The notes beneath the pieces were generated by a model that did not search any database, was not told the DNA's origin, and saw nothing but the letters and a program-made list of their open reading frames with translations. A stretch of DNA of 48,862 nt from an uncultured Pelagibacteraceae bacterium (GTDB lineage: Bacteria > Pseudomonadota > Alphaproteobacteria > Pelagibacterales > Pelagibacteraceae): assembly GCA_902621345.1 (NCBI GenBank), contig CACNLV010000003.1:1-48862 (forward strand), written 5' to 3'. Positions 1-9,398 of the stretch are shown here, piece after piece. The position numbers were made by a program, and so were the translations under genes. Position 1 is the first letter of the stretch. The number at the start of each line of letters is the position of its first letter.

Positions 1-1159
1 TTAATGAAATATAAAAAGGTGTTTTAGTATCCTGGTTTGCAAAAAAAAATGTCGAGAATACTTTAATTAATGCGAATGCAGGTAATCCCAAACCAAAATA
101 GTAAAGGGCATTTGCTGAGTTAGTTACAGAAAGTTCGTCAAAAGAACCATAACCAAATAATGCAGAAATAATTTGTTCTGATCCTACAATTAAAGCGACA
201 GAGGCAGGTAAACTTAAAAACATACTAAGCTCAAGTGCTTTATTTTGAAGTAAAAGTATTTTGTTTTTTTTTTTTAAAAAAACGTGTTTAGAAAGTTGCG
301 GTAAAACAACAACTCCAATGGCTATTCCAGCTATTGCGAGGTTTATTTGATAAATTCTATCAGCATAGTATAGGTAAGATACGGCACTGGCTTGAAAAGA
401 TGCAATTATAGTGCCTACTAAAATATTAATTTGCGTAACACCAGATGAAAAAATACTAGGTAAAAGTTTTTTAAAAAAAAATTTAACCTTATTATTTATT
501 TTAAAATTAAAGCTAAATTGAACAGCATAAAATTTTTTTGTAAATTGATATAAGAAAGCAAGCTGAAATATTCCTGCTCCTGAAACTCCATATGATAAAT
601 AATAAACCAATTCATCGTTGAGAAATTTACCAAAAAATAAAATAGATATTAAAACAATATTAAGAATTATTGGTGCTGCAGATGCAGCAGCAAATTTATT
701 ATGTGAGTTAAGAATTGCTGCAAAAAAAGAAGATAGACTTACAAACATTAAAAATGGAAGAGTTATCCTTGTTAAATTTACAGCTAACTGAATTTTTTCT
801 GAATTATCAACAAAACCTGGTGCTATTAATCTCACAAAAGCTGGCATGAAAACTTCAATAATTAAAACTAAAAACAAAAGACCTAAAAATAATAAATTAA
901 AAATTTCGTTTGCAAATTTTTGTGATCCAGATTTTTTTTTTACTAATTCTGAAGTATAACTTGGTATAAAAGCTGCATTAAAGGTTCCTTCTGCAAATAA
1001 TCTTCTAAAAGTATTGGGTATTCTGAATGCTACAAAAAAAACATCTGCTAAAAAACTTGTTCCAAGAAAAATTGCTATCAAAACATCTCTTAAATAACCA
1101 AGTAATCTACTGATAATAGTATAAAAACCAAAAGTCCCTGTTGACTTAACTAAATTCAT
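1..1159 (-). CDS. murJ: MurJ (MviN) lipid II flippase, 5' part only
   Basis: This gene is read leftward from the ATG at 1157-1159 and runs off the left edge after 386 codons with no stop. The family is usually about 510 aa, so the C-terminal quarter is missing. MurJ flips the peptidoglycan precursor lipid II across the inner membrane. Visible evidence is the N-terminal MurJ signature (LLGYLRDVLIA near residue 20, then FRIPNTFRRLFAEGTFNAAF near residue 45) and many hydrophobic helices such as LLFLGLLFLVLIIEVF and ISILFF. It is divergent from the malic enzyme gene, with 50 nt between the two starts. The truncation is due to the window edge, not a mutation. Confidence 0.93.
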   Translation of the reverse strand, partial: MNLVKSTGTFGFYTIISRLLGYLRDVLIAIFLGTSFLADVFFVAFRIPNTFRRLFAEGTFNAAFIPSYTSELVKKKSGSQKFANEIFNLLFLGLLFLVLIIEVFMPAFVRLIAPGFVDNSEKIQLAVNLTRITLPFLMFVSLSSFFAAILNSHNKFAAASAAPIILNIVLISILFFGKFLNDELVYYLSYGVSGAGIFQLAFLYQFTKKFYAVQFSFNFKINNKVKFFFKKLLPSIFSSGVTQINILVGTIIASFQASAVSYLYYADRIYQINLAIAGIAIGVVVLPQLSKHVFLKKKNKILLLQNKALELSMFLSLPASVALIVGSEQIISALFGYGSFDELSVTNSANALYYFGLGLPAFALIKVFSTFFFANQDTKTPFYISL

Positions 1160-1169
1160 AAATCATATT
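1141..1169 (+). promoter_or_regulatory. candidate sigma-70 promoter for the malic enzyme gene
   Basis: TTGACT (1141-1146) is followed by a 17-nt spacer and CATATT (1164-1169), about 40 nt before the start of the malic enzyme gene. The -35 matches the consensus at 5 of 6 positions and the -10 at 4 of 6. It overlaps the first codons of murJ on the other strand. This is a motif match only, and AT-rich DNA gives many such matches. Confidence 0.35.
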
Positions 1170-1209
1170 AGTCTTAATTTTACCCCATTTGTACACCTAA
1201 TTAACACAA

Positions 1210-3492
1210 ATGAAAAAAACAAAAATTGATCATTACACTGATAAAGAAGCTTTAGACTTTCATAAAGATAAAAAGCCAGGCAAGATTGAGATATCTTCTT
1301 CAAAAAATATGACAACGAAAAGAGATTTAGCTTTAGCATATTCTCCTGGAGTGGCGGCTCCTGTAAGGGCAATAAGCGATAATCCTGAAGCTGCATTTGA
1401 CTATACTAGTAAAGGAAACCTTGTTGCAGTTATTAGTAACGGCTCAGCTATTTTAGGTATGGGAAATTTAGGTGCTTTAGCATCTAAACCAGTCATGGAA
1501 GGAAAGGCAGTTTTATTTAAAAGGTTTGCTGATATTGACTCTATTGATCTAGAAATAGACTCTGAGAATCCAGAAGAAATAATAAATAGCATAAAAAATT
1601 TTGCTCCAAGCTTTGGTGGTATTAATCTTGAGGATATTGCTGCACCTGGTTGTTTCATAATAGAGGATAAGCTTAAAGAAAATCTTGATATACCTGTATT
1701 TCATGATGATCAACACGGTACAGCAATCATCACGACTGCAGCATTAATTAATGCTTTAGATATCAGTAAAAAAAAAATTGATAAAGTAAAAATAGTTGTA
1801 AATGGTGCAGGAGCGTCAGCAATGGCTTGTGCAAATTTATTTAAAAAAACTGGAGTGCCTAATAAAAACATCAAGATGGTGGATAGAAAAGGTGTCATTT
1901 ATAAAGGTAGAGAAAACTTGAACCAATGGAAATCAAGTCATGCTATTGAGACAAAAGACAGAACTCTAAGCGACGCAATTAATAATGCTGATGTTTTTTT
2001 AGGATTATCTGCAAAAGGCATATTAACTAAAGCGATGGTAAAAAAGATGGCAAAAAATCCCATAATATTTGCTTGTGCAAATCCTGACCCTGAAATTATA
2101 CCTGAAGAAGTTGAGGAAGTTAGAAACGACGCGATAGTAGCAACTGGGAGATCAGATTACGCCAACCAGGTAAATAATCTCATAGGTTTTCCCTATATAT
2201 TTAGAGGGGCATTAGATGTAAGAGCAAAAACGATAAATGAAGAAATGAAAGTTGCCGCTGCACATGCAATCGCAAATTTAGCAAAGGAGGATGTGCCGGA
2301 CGAAGTTGTTGCAGCAATGGGAGGTGAAAGACCTCATTATGGAAAGGATTATATAATACCATCAACATTTGATCCAAGATTAATTAGTGTTATTCCAGCA
2401 GCTGTAGCCAAAGCTGCGATGGAAACTGGAGTTGCTAGAATTAATATTAAAGATTTTGATGTCTACAAAGATCAACTTAAACAGAGGCTAGATCCTACTG
2501 TTACAATCCTACAAGGTGTAAACAATTATATTAAGAAAAAACAAAAAAAAGTTGTATTTGCAGACGGGGAAGATGAAAATATGTTAAAGGCTGCAATTGC
2601 ATTTAAAAATTCAGAATTAGGAATTCCAATTTTAGTAGGAAAAGAGGAATTAATTAAAAATCAAATTAAAAAAATTGGTTATAATGAAAATTTTGATATT
2701 GAAATTGTAAATTCAAAAGATAAGGAGAAAAGAGAGAAGTATGTTAAATATCTTTTTAAAAAACTCCAAAGAGAAAAGGGAATGTTAGAAAGGGACTGTG
2801 ATAGACTCATCAGAAATGACAGGGTAATTTGGGCATCGTGTATGGTTGCTTGCAATGATGCAGATGCTATGGTTACCGGTAATACTAGAAGATATTCCTC
2901 ATCACTTGAAAAAGTAACCCAGGTTGTAGATCCAAGACCTGGAGAAATCATGTTCGGTTTAAATTTGGTTGTTAATAGGGGTAAAACAATTTTTATTTGT
3001 GATACATCAGTAATTGAATATCCCGACTCAAAACAATTAGCTGAAATGGCTAAATCCGCAGCGAGAGTTGTAAAACTTTTCGGATTTGACCCAAAGGTAG
3101 CTTTTTTATCACACTCTACTTTTGGTGAACCTGCTACAGATAGAACAAAGAGATTAAGCGATGCAGTCGAAATTCTAAAAAAAGATAAAGTCGATTTCAA
3201 ATTTGATGGAGAGATGCAACCAGATGTGGCTTTAGAAGAAATTTATAAAGAATTATATCCATTCTCTGAAATTGTTGGGAACTCAAATATCTTGGTAATG
3301 CCTAGTCAACACAGTGCAGCTATTTCATACAAAATGATTAAATCAATGAGTAGAGCAAAAGTAATTGGGCCGCTGCTTATTGGTTTAGGTCTACCAATTG
3401 AGATAGCACCATTGAGATCATCCACGTCTGAAATTTTAAATCTAGCATCAATAGCTGCCTATTCCGCTGATGTTATTAAATATGATAAATAA
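1210..3492 (+). CDS. maeB: NADP-dependent malic enzyme with C-terminal phosphotransacetylase-like domain
   Basis: This 760-aa fusion is the usual length for MaeB. The malic enzyme part decarboxylates malate to pyruvate with reduction of NADP. It shows SPGVAAP at residues 45-51, FHDDQHGTAI near residue 164 and a dinucleotide-binding NGAGASAMACANL near residue 198. From about residue 430 the sequence is a phosphate acetyl/butyryltransferase-like domain (KKVVFADGEDENMLKAA, VTGNTRRYSSSLEKV, MPSQHSAAISYK). In MaeB proteins this domain is regulatory, binding acetyl-CoA, and is usually not an active Pta. It stands alone, divergent from murJ, and converges on the BON lipoprotein with one base between the stop codons. 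Confidence 0.95.
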   Translation: MKKTKIDHYTDKEALDFHKDKKPGKIEISSSKNMTTKRDLALAYSPGVAAPVRAISDNPEAAFDYTSKGNLVAVISNGSAILGMGNLGALASKPVMEGKAVLFKRFADIDSIDLEIDSENPEEIINSIKNFAPSFGGINLEDIAAPGCFIIEDKLKENLDIPVFHDDQHGTAIITTAALINALDISKKKIDKVKIVVNGAGASAMACANLFKKTGVPNKNIKMVDRKGVIYKGRENLNQWKSSHAIETKDRTLSDAINNADVFLGLSAKGILTKAMVKKMAKNPIIFACANPDPEIIPEEVEEVRNDAIVATGRSDYANQVNNLIGFPYIFRGALDVRAKTINEEMKVAAAHAIANLAKEDVPDEVVAAMGGERPHYGKDYIIPSTFDPRLISVIPAAVAKAAMETGVARINIKDFDVYKDQLKQRLDPTVTILQGVNNYIKKKQKKVVFADGEDENMLKAAIAFKNSELGIPILVGKEELIKNQIKKIGYNENFDIEIVNSKDKEKREKYVKYLFKKLQREKGMLERDCDRLIRNDRVIWASCMVACNDADAMVTGNTRRYSSSLEKVTQVVDPRPGEIMFGLNLVVNRGKTIFICDTSVIEYPDSKQLAEMAKSAARVVKLFGFDPKVAFLSHSTFGEPATDRTKRLSDAVEILKKDKVDFKFDGEMQPDVALEEIYKELYPFSEIVGNSNILVMPSQHSAAISYKMIKSMSRAKVIGPLLIGLGLPIEIAPLRSSTSEILNLASIAAYSADVIKYDK

Positions 3493-3493
3493 T

Positions 3494-4087
3494 TTAATTT
3501 TTTTGAATTCTTAAATTGTCAACTAGTAATATACTTGCGATTACATTTTCTACATCTAAAATTTCATTTGCTTCTTCGATAACCGCATCCTTTTCATCAG
3601 TTGTTGTTGCTATGCCATAAATATAGATTTTTTTCTTATATGTATCTATTTGATAATTGGTTGCCTTAATTGTATCGTTAAATATTAATGCTGTTCTTAA
3701 TTGTGAGGTAATTAGTAAATCTTTTGCAGATTGTTTGAAATTAAAATCCTCTTTAATTTTTAAATCATTTTTTACAGACCTCACTCCTTGTGTTTCCCAT
3801 GCAAGCTTTGTTAGTTTAAGCTTTTCCTCCGGGTCTTCAACTTTACCCGTTATAAATATTCTACCATCTATAACTTTTGTTTTTACAGATAGAAAATAAT
3901 TCTTATCCAACAATAAAATTCTTGTGCTTAAATTTTTTTGCATTATTGAGTCATCTATTTGTGTTCCAAGAGATCTTGGGTCTATCGCTACGCTAACTCC
4001 AGTTCCAAATATCCCAGTTGATGACACTCCAACACATCCACTAAAAATCAGTCCAATCAAAAAAACCAATATAAACTTAATTTTCAT
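3494..4087 (-). CDS. BON-domain periplasmic lipoprotein
   Basis: This 197-aa protein has a lipoprotein signal: charged MKIKF, a hydrophobic run and the lipobox FSGC, so Cys17 should be lipidated. Two BON repeats follow (about residues 55-120 and 125-190), recognisable from the GRIFITGKVEDPEEKLKLTK and KKIYIYGIATTTDEKDA strands. BON domains bind membranes or envelope components; OsmY and DolP are better known members. I chose the ATG at 4085-4087 over one 15 nt upstream because it gives a clean signal peptide. It overlaps the end of rsmI by 11 nt and is probably co-transcribed with it. The exact function is unknown. Confidence 0.85.
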   Translation of the reverse strand: MKIKFILVFLIGLIFSGCVGVSSTGIFGTGVSVAIDPRSLGTQIDDSIMQKNLSTRILLLDKNYFLSVKTKVIDGRIFITGKVEDPEEKLKLTKLAWETQGVRSVKNDLKIKEDFNFKQSAKDLLITSQLRTALIFNDTIKATNYQIDTYKKKIYIYGIATTTDEKDAVIEEANEILDVENVIASILLVDNLRIQKN

Positions 4088-4937
4088 TTTTAATATCAAC
4101 ACAATATTTATAAATTATTTTTTTTGAAACTGGATTATTTTGATGAATAAGGTTTGTAATTTCTTTTATGCTTAATTTATTAATCATTTTTTTAATAGTA
4201 TTTTTATCTGATTCACTTAATTCAAGCGAATTTTTTTTATTTATTTTTTCTGAAATTACGATTGTTAATTCACCCTTCAAGCTTTTTTCAAAGAGTTTTA
4301 ATTCATTAATGTCTAATCTGATAAATTCCTCGTATAATTTTGATATTTCTCTACAAATTAAAATTTTCCTACCTGAAAATTCCTTTTTTATATAAGGTAT
4401 TATCTTGTTGATTTTTTTAGCTGAAATAAAAAAAATTATAGAACAATCTAATTTTTTAGTATTTTCTAAGATTTTCGATATTTCATTATTTTTTTCAGGA
4501 AAAAAACCATAGAAAAAAAATTTGTCTGAAAACCCGCTTGCCGACAATGCTGTGGTAACTGCCGATGGACCCGGTAATGGAATAATTTCGATTTCATTTT
4601 TTACGCATTCTTTTATTAACAAGCCTCCTGGGTCAGAAATGTTTGGTGTTCCAGCATCTGAGATCATTGAAACTATTTGGCCTTTTTTCAATATGCCGAT
4701 AATTTTTGATAAGTTTTTTTTTTCATTAAATTTATGATTTGAAATCAATTCCGCATCAATCTCATATTTATTTAATAAATTTTTTGAAACTCTAGTATCC
4801 TCACATAATATAAAATCAGATTTTTTTAAGGTTTCTAAGGCCCTAAAAGTTATATCGTTTAAATTACCTATTGGGGTTGGTACTATATATAAGCCTTTTT
4901 TTAGTTCTTTATTTGTTGTTTTAGAATTTACGATCAT
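4077..4937 (-). CDS. rsmI: 16S rRNA (cytidine1402-2'-O)-methyltransferase RsmI
   Basis: This 286-aa SAM-dependent enzyme 2'-O-methylates C1402 in the decoding centre of 16S rRNA. It belongs to the tetrapyrrole-methylase fold. Key motifs are VPTPIGNLNDITFRALETL near residue 19, the CEDTR loop near residue 45, SDAGTPNISDPG near residue 93 and PLPGPSAVTTALSASG near residue 120. Length and start match the family. In many proteobacteria rsmI lies next to an LpoA-type gene, as here (divergent, 30 nt apart). The YraN-type nuclease often found nearby is absent from this spot. Confidence 0.95.
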   Translation of the reverse strand: MIVNSKTTNKELKKGLYIVPTPIGNLNDITFRALETLKKSDFILCEDTRVSKNLLNKYEIDAELISNHKFNEKKNLSKIIGILKKGQIVSMISDAGTPNISDPGGLLIKECVKNEIEIIPLPGPSAVTTALSASGFSDKFFFYGFFPEKNNEISKILENTKKLDCSIIFFISAKKINKIIPYIKKEFSGRKILICREISKLYEEFIRLDINELKLFEKSLKGELTIVISEKINKKNSLELSESDKNTIKKMINKLSIKEITNLIHQNNPVSKKIIYKYCVDIKNEN

Positions 4938-4967
4938 ATTTATGTATAATTAATATAATATCATTAA

Positions 4968-6128
4968 ATGTTTAAAATTTTTAAAATAATTTTTGTTAAT
5001 GTAATAATCATTTTATTTATTTCGAAATTTGGTCACACCAACGAAGAAAAAATCAAGATAGGTTTATTGGTCCCAATGTCTGGAGAAAAAAATAAACTTG
5101 GGCAATCAATTATTAAATCTACCAGACTGGCTCTAAAAGATATTGGTACAGATAAAATAGAGATATATCCAAAAGATACAGAGTTAGACCCCAATAAAAC
5201 ACTTCGGTCAGCTATTGAGTTAAAAAAATTAGGTGTAAAAATTATAATAGGTCCAGTTTTTTTTGAAAATATTAAATATTTAAATGAAGTAAATGATATT
5301 ATATTTTTATCTCTTACGAATAAAACAGACAATCTGCCAAGCAATGTTATTAGTAGCGGCGTAAACTCTGTCTCACAGCTAAATGCAATAAAAAAATTTG
5401 CAGAACTTAACAAATTAGAGAGAACAATCTTACTAACTCCAGATCTTGACTACAAAACCGAAATTAAGAGAGCAATTAAAAAATCTAAATTGAAAATTTC
5501 AAAACATTATATTTATAATATTGAGCCTACAAAATTAACACAACAAATTGAGGAAATTACCAATTATAAAATCAGAAAACAAAATTTAGCTGATGAAATT
5601 AGAAGAGTTGAATTATCAGATTTAGAGGAGGAGATAAAAAAAAGAAGAATAGATAAATTAAACAAAAAATACACAATTGGAAATGTTGATTTTGACTCTC
5701 TTGTCATTTCTGATTTTGATGAAAGTTTAAAAAGCGTAATCACATCATTTTTATATAGTGACGTATCTCCGAAGGATAAATATTTTATAACTTTAAATCA
5801 ATGGTTTGATGAAAGCTTGCTTTCCGAAAAAAATATTCAACCATTATATTACCCATCTATTAATAAAAAAAATCTAGAGAGTTTTTCAAATAAGTTTTCA
5901 AAATTTTACAATGAAAAACCTAATCATTTATCACTACTTAGTTATGATCTTATTGGATTGATTTATTATCTGTCTTTAAAAAATGACTTATCTGATACCA
6001 AGCTATTGTTTAAAAAACAAAGTTCTTTCAAAGGAAAAATTGGAGTATTTGATATTAAGGATAATAAAATAAATCATAAATTAAATTTTTATCAAATCCA
6101 AAATGGATCCTTCAAAGAAATTTTTTAA
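4968..6128 (+). CDS. LpoA-like penicillin-binding protein activator / periplasmic ligand-binding protein
   Basis: This 386-aa protein has an N-terminal hydrophobic export signal (about residues 4-22). A type I periplasmic-binding fold follows: KIGLLVPMSGEKNKLGQSI near residue 30, then LKKLGVKIIIGPVFFENIK near residue 85. In alphaproteobacteria such proteins beside rsmI are usually called LppC/LpoA-type penicillin-binding protein activators. The same fold occurs in branched-chain amino-acid binding proteins, but no ABC transporter genes are nearby, which favours the peptidoglycan role. No lipobox Cys is visible after the signal, so it may be soluble or membrane-anchored. It overlaps the 3' end of rdgB by 17 nt, tail to tail. 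Confidence 0.7.
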   Translation: MFKIFKIIFVNVIIILFISKFGHTNEEKIKIGLLVPMSGEKNKLGQSIIKSTRLALKDIGTDKIEIYPKDTELDPNKTLRSAIELKKLGVKIIIGPVFFENIKYLNEVNDIIFLSLTNKTDNLPSNVISSGVNSVSQLNAIKKFAELNKLERTILLTPDLDYKTEIKRAIKKSKLKISKHYIYNIEPTKLTQQIEEITNYKIRKQNLADEIRRVELSDLEEEIKKRRIDKLNKKYTIGNVDFDSLVISDFDESLKSVITSFLYSDVSPKDKYFITLNQWFDESLLSEKNIQPLYYPSINKKNLESFSNKFSKFYNEKPNHLSLLSYDLIGLIYYLSLKNDLSDTKLLFKKQSSFKGKIGVFDIKDNKINHKLNFYQIQNGSFKEIF

Positions 6129-6711
6129 TTTTTTTAAAAGCGTTGAAACGATGATCCATTTTATATTTCTTTGAAAAAGTCATTTGACCGAAGGTTTTAT
6201 TATCATTTTTTGGAATAAATATTGGATCATATCCAAAACCGTTTTTTCCCCTAGCTTTATCTGATATACGCCCTTCAACTTTACCTGTAACGCTTACTAA
6301 ATTTTTGTTTAGATAGCTTATTGATAGGGCACAAATAAATCTTGCTCTAATATTTTTTTTTCTCCAATTTTTATCTTTGTCATCTAATTTTCTAAAAACT
6401 TTATCAATTGCAATATTGAAATCTTTACCTTTTCCGGCCCACCTAGCAGAATAAATTCCTGGTTTTTTATCTAAAACATCAATTTCAAGTCCAGAGTCAT
6501 CTGCTAGACAAATAAGGTTGGTTTTTTTTGAAAAATATTTTGATTTTATTATAGAATTTTGCTCAAAAGTTTTACCGTTTTCTTTTGGACTTTTAAGCTT
6601 AAAATCTGAAGTAGAAAAAATTTGTATATTTTTAGGTATTAAATTCCTAATTTCCCTTAATTTTCCTTTATTATTAGTGCCAATTAATAGTTTTTTTAAT
6701 TTTTTTTTCAT
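6112..6711 (-). CDS. rdgB: RdgB/HAM1 non-canonical purine NTP pyrophosphatase
   Basis: This 199-aa enzyme hydrolyses ITP, dITP and XTP to monophosphates, cleaning the nucleotide pool. It shows the family start KLLIGTNNKGKLREI (residues 7-21) with the substrate-binding TNNKGK. It also has LADDSGLEIDVL near residue 69, the ARWAG motif, and GFGYDPIFIP near residue 158. Length is typical. It is divergent from grpE, with only 38 nt between starts, and that gap contains the candidate heat-shock promoter of grpE. Confidence 0.95.
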   Translation of the reverse strand: MKKKLKKLLIGTNNKGKLREIRNLIPKNIQIFSTSDFKLKSPKENGKTFEQNSIIKSKYFSKKTNLICLADDSGLEIDVLDKKPGIYSARWAGKGKDFNIAIDKVFRKLDDKDKNWRKKNIRARFICALSISYLNKNLVSVTGKVEGRISDKARGKNGFGYDPIFIPKNDNKTFGQMTFSKKYKMDHRFNAFKKIKKFL

Positions 6712-6713
6712 AT

Positions 6714-6741
6714 CTGGAAATTTTAAATTTTCTTACCATAT
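6714..6741 (+). promoter_or_regulatory. candidate RpoH (sigma-32-type) promoter of grpE
   Basis: CTGGAA (6714-6719) is followed by a 16-nt spacer and CCATAT (6736-6741). This resembles the alphaproteobacterial RpoH pattern CTTGAA...CCATWT, with one mismatch in the -35. It ends 8 nt before the grpE ATG at 6750, so transcription would begin at or next to the start codon. No Shine-Dalgarno is visible. The same arrangement precedes hslV, which strengthens the call. Confidence 0.5.
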
Positions 6742-6749
6742 AACCTGAT

Positions 6750-7382
6750 ATGGAAAAAGAAGAAAACAAAACTACCGTAGATAACGAGGATATAAAAAAA
6801 AATTTAGGTGATGATAAAAACGATAAGTCTGAAAATAATAATCCAGATAAAGACGATGAAAAAAAAGAGAAATCACCAGAAGAAAAAATTGCTGATCTCG
6901 AAGATAAATTAGCGAGAACTTTTGCAGAAATGGAAAATCAAAGGAGAAGGTTCGAAAAAGAAAAAATAGATGCATTTGAATATGGAGGTTATACTTTTGC
7001 AAAAGAGGCATTAAACTTGGTTGATAATTTGGAAAGATCAAAAAATATTTTGGAAAACGATGAAAAACTTAAAAATACAGAAGCTTTAAAAAAAACCTTG
7101 GATCATTTTGATATAATATACAAAGATGTCATTTCTATTTTTAGTAAAAACAACATTACACCCATAGAAAGTATAAATAAAAAACTTGATCCAAATCTTC
7201 ATCAAGCAATGATGGAAATAGAAGATGGTAATAAAGAGCCGGGAACAATTATTCAGGAAATACAAAAAGGATTTATGTTAAAAGATCGTCTATTAAGACC
7301 TTCTTTAGTTGGTGTTGCCAAGAAAACGACCCCAAAAGACGAAAAAACAAAAGAAAATAAACAAAATTTAAAGCATAAATAA
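6750..7382 (+). CDS. grpE: GrpE nucleotide-exchange factor for DnaK
   Basis: This 210-aa cytoplasmic co-chaperone releases ADP from DnaK. It has an acidic, Lys/Asn-rich disordered N-terminus (residues 1-50) and a long coiled-coil helix (about 50-110, including ENQRRRFEKEKIDA). The C-terminal beta domain contains NLHQAMMEIEDG and GTIIQEIQKGFMLKDRLLRPSLVGVAK, typical of GrpE. The start at 6750 is the only one preserving the full coiled coil. dnaK follows 60 nt later and dnaJ after that, so the three form a chaperone cluster. Confidence 0.96.
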   Translation: MEKEENKTTVDNEDIKKNLGDDKNDKSENNNPDKDDEKKEKSPEEKIADLEDKLARTFAEMENQRRRFEKEKIDAFEYGGYTFAKEALNLVDNLERSKNILENDEKLKNTEALKKTLDHFDIIYKDVISIFSKNNITPIESINKKLDPNLHQAMMEIEDGNKEPGTIIQEIQKGFMLKDRLLRPSLVGVAKKTTPKDEKTKENKQNLKHK

Positions 7383-7394
7383 TGTTTTGCACAA

Positions 7395-7433
7395 CTTGTA
7401 GATTTAAAATTAACACTTATATGAAACTTGGAG
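7395..7433 (+). promoter_or_regulatory. candidate dnaK promoter and ribosome-binding site
   Basis: CTTG (7395-7398), a 17-nt gap and CTTATAT (7416-7422) fit the alphaproteobacterial pattern CTTG-N17-CYTATNT. They lie in the 60-nt gap between grpE and dnaK. GGAG at 7430-7433, 9 nt before ATG 7443, is a good Shine-Dalgarno and fixes the dnaK start. A transcript from this promoter would begin close to the Shine-Dalgarno, giving a very short leader. dnaK may also be read through from grpE. Confidence 0.42.
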
Positions 7434-7442
7434 AATTTAATT

Positions 7443-9371
7443 ATGAGTAAAATTATAGGAATTGACCTTGGTACAACTAATTCATGTGTTGCGATCATGG
7501 AAGGTAGCCAAGCTAAAGTTTTAGAGAATGCGGAAGGAGCAAGGACAACACCATCTGTTGTAGCTTTTACTGACGAAAGTGAAAAATTAATCGGTCAACC
7601 GGCAAAAAGACAGGCTGTAACTAACCCTGAAAATACAATATTCGCTGTTAAAAGATTAATTGGAAGAAATTTTGAAGATCCAACTGTAAAAAAGGATGTA
7701 GAGACTGCACCATTTAAGATTATTAATTCTGATAAAGGTGATGCATGGATAGAAGCAAAAGGGCAGAAATATTCCCCATCACAGATATCTGCGTTTATTT
7801 TGCAAAAAATGAAAGAAACTGCTGAAAAATATTTAGGCCAAGCAGTTACCAAAGCTGTCATAACGGTTCCAGCTTATTTCAATGATGCACAAAGACAAGC
7901 TACGAAAGATGCTGGTAAAATTGCAGGTTTAGAAGTTTTAAGGATCATTAATGAACCAACTGCTGCATCATTAGCTTACGGTTTAGACAAAAAACAAAAT
8001 AAAAAAATTGCTGTGTATGATCTTGGTGGAGGAACATTTGATGTTTCAATACTTGAACTAGGAGATGGTGTCTTTGAGGTAAAATCTACAAACGGTGATA
8101 CTTTTTTAGGTGGAGAAGATTTTGATAATACAATTGTAGAATATTTGATTAATGAATTTAAAAAAGATAATGGAATTGATCTTAAATCAGATAAACTTGC
8201 TTTACAAAGATTAAAGGAAGCTGCTGAAAAAGCGAAAATTGAGCTTTCATCTGCAGAACAAACTGACATAAACTTACCTTTTATAACAGCAGATAAAACT
8301 GGACCGAAACACATTAACCTTAAGATGACAAGAGCAAAGCTAGAGGCTTTAGTTGAGGATTTAATCGCTAAAACAATGCCTCCATGCAAAACAGCTTTAA
8401 AAGACGCGGGTATATCTGCCAATGAAATTGATGAAGTTGTTATGGTCGGTGGTATGACTAGGATGCCTAAAGTGATTGAGGAAGTTAAAAACTTTTTTGG
8501 AAAGGATCCAAATAAGAGTGTAAATCCTGACGAAGTAGTAGCCATGGGTGCCGCTATACAAGCCGGCGTATTACAAGGTGATGTTAAAGATGTTCTTTTA
8601 TTAGATGTAACACCACTATCATTAGGTATTGAAACATTGGGTGGAGTTTCTACAAAACTGATAGATAAAAATACTACAATTCCAACAAAGAAAAGTCAGG
8701 TTTTTTCAACTGCTGAAGATAACCAGCCAGCTGTTTCTATAAGAGTTCTTCAAGGTGAAAGAGAGATGGCGACAGATAATAAATTACTTGGAAATTTTGA
8801 ATTAGTTGGTATCGCTCCAGCTCCAAGAGGTGTACCTCAAATTGAGGTTACATTTGATATCGATGCTAATGGAATTGTTAACGTTTCTGCAAAAGACAAA
8901 GGTACAGGAAAAGAGCAAAAGATTCAAATTCAAGCTTCAGGAGGATTAAGTGAAGCAGAAATAGAAAAAATGGTCAAAGAGGCTGAAGCAAATAAAGAGT
9001 CTGATAAAAAGAAAAGAGAGTCAGTAGATGTAAGAAATCAGGCTGACACTTTAATTCACTCTACAGATAAAAATTTAAAAGAACATGGCTCAAAAATATC
9101 TGATGCTGACAAAAAAGCTATAGAGGACTCCTCAACAGCTCTAAAAGAGTCTTTGAAAGGCGATAATACAGAAGAAATCAAGAAAAAAACTGAAGCTTTA
9201 GTTCAGGCTTCGATGAAGCTTGGGGAAGCTATCTATAAGTCACAACAAAATGCTAAACCAGACTCTAACAAAGATGATGGTAAAGATGATGATAAAGGAA
9301 AAAAAGACGATAATGTTGTTGATGCGGATTTTGAAGAAGTAAAAGACGAGAATAAAGAAAAAAGCGCTTAA
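7443..9371 (+). CDS. dnaK: DnaK (Hsp70) chaperone
   Basis: This 642-aa ATP-dependent chaperone folds nascent and stress-damaged proteins with DnaJ and GrpE. The nucleotide-binding domain has [14 protein letters not shown] near residue 5, [20 protein letters not shown] near residue 138, [13 protein letters not shown] near residue 191 and [10 protein letters not shown] near residue 335. The substrate-binding domain runs from about 390 ([14 protein letters not shown]), followed by a helical lid. The C-terminus ends in an acidic tail with DADFEEV. The start is ATG 7443 with GGAG upstream. An in-frame TTG at 7428 is not needed. Confidence 0.98.
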   Translation: MSKIIGIDLGTTNSCVAIMEGSQAKVLENAEGARTTPSVVAFTDESEKLIGQPAKRQAVTNPENTIFAVKRLIGRNFEDPTVKKDVETAPFKIINSDKGDAWIEAKGQKYSPSQISAFILQKMKETAEKYLGQAVTKAVITVPAYFNDAQRQATKDAGKIAGLEVLRIINEPTAASLAYGLDKKQNKKIAVYDLGGGTFDVSILELGDGVFEVKSTNGDTFLGGEDFDNTIVEYLINEFKKDNGIDLKSDKLALQRLKEAAEKAKIELSSAEQTDINLPFITADKTGPKHINLKMTRAKLEALVEDLIAKTMPPCKTALKDAGISANEIDEVVMVGGMTRMPKVIEEVKNFFGKDPNKSVNPDEVVAMGAAIQAGVLQGDVKDVLLLDVTPLSLGIETLGGVSTKLIDKNTTIPTKKSQVFSTAEDNQPAVSIRVLQGEREMATDNKLLGNFELVGIAPAPRGVPQIEVTFDIDANGIVNVSAKDKGTGKEQKIQIQASGGLSEAEIEKMVKEAEANKESDKKKRESVDVRNQADTLIHSTDKNLKEHGSKISDADKKAIEDSSTALKESLKGDNTEEIKKKTEALVQASMKLGEAIYKSQQNAKPDSNKDDGKDDDKGKKDDNVVDADFEEVKDENKEKSA

Positions 9372-9398
9372 CTGACATCTATTTGTCCAAGTTAATAA

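Noticed and set aside
1182..1189. CCCCATTT resembling a sigma-32 -10 before maeB
   Set aside because: There is no CTTGAA-like -35 at 13-17 nt upstream, and malic enzyme is not a heat-shock gene.
1160..1209. riboswitch upstream of the malic enzyme gene
   Set aside because: The gap is only 50 nt, too short for a known glycine or SAM riboswitch, and no paired elements were seen.
2679..3200. 173-codon open frame antisense to maeB
   Set aside because: It is a shadow of the phosphotransacetylase-like domain. There is no recognisable protein and the sense frame is strongly conserved.
7976..8545. 189-codon open frame antisense to dnaK
   Set aside because: It lies entirely within dnaK on the other strand, has low-complexity Ser-rich translation and no start signal. 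Long antisense frames are expected opposite this codon usage.
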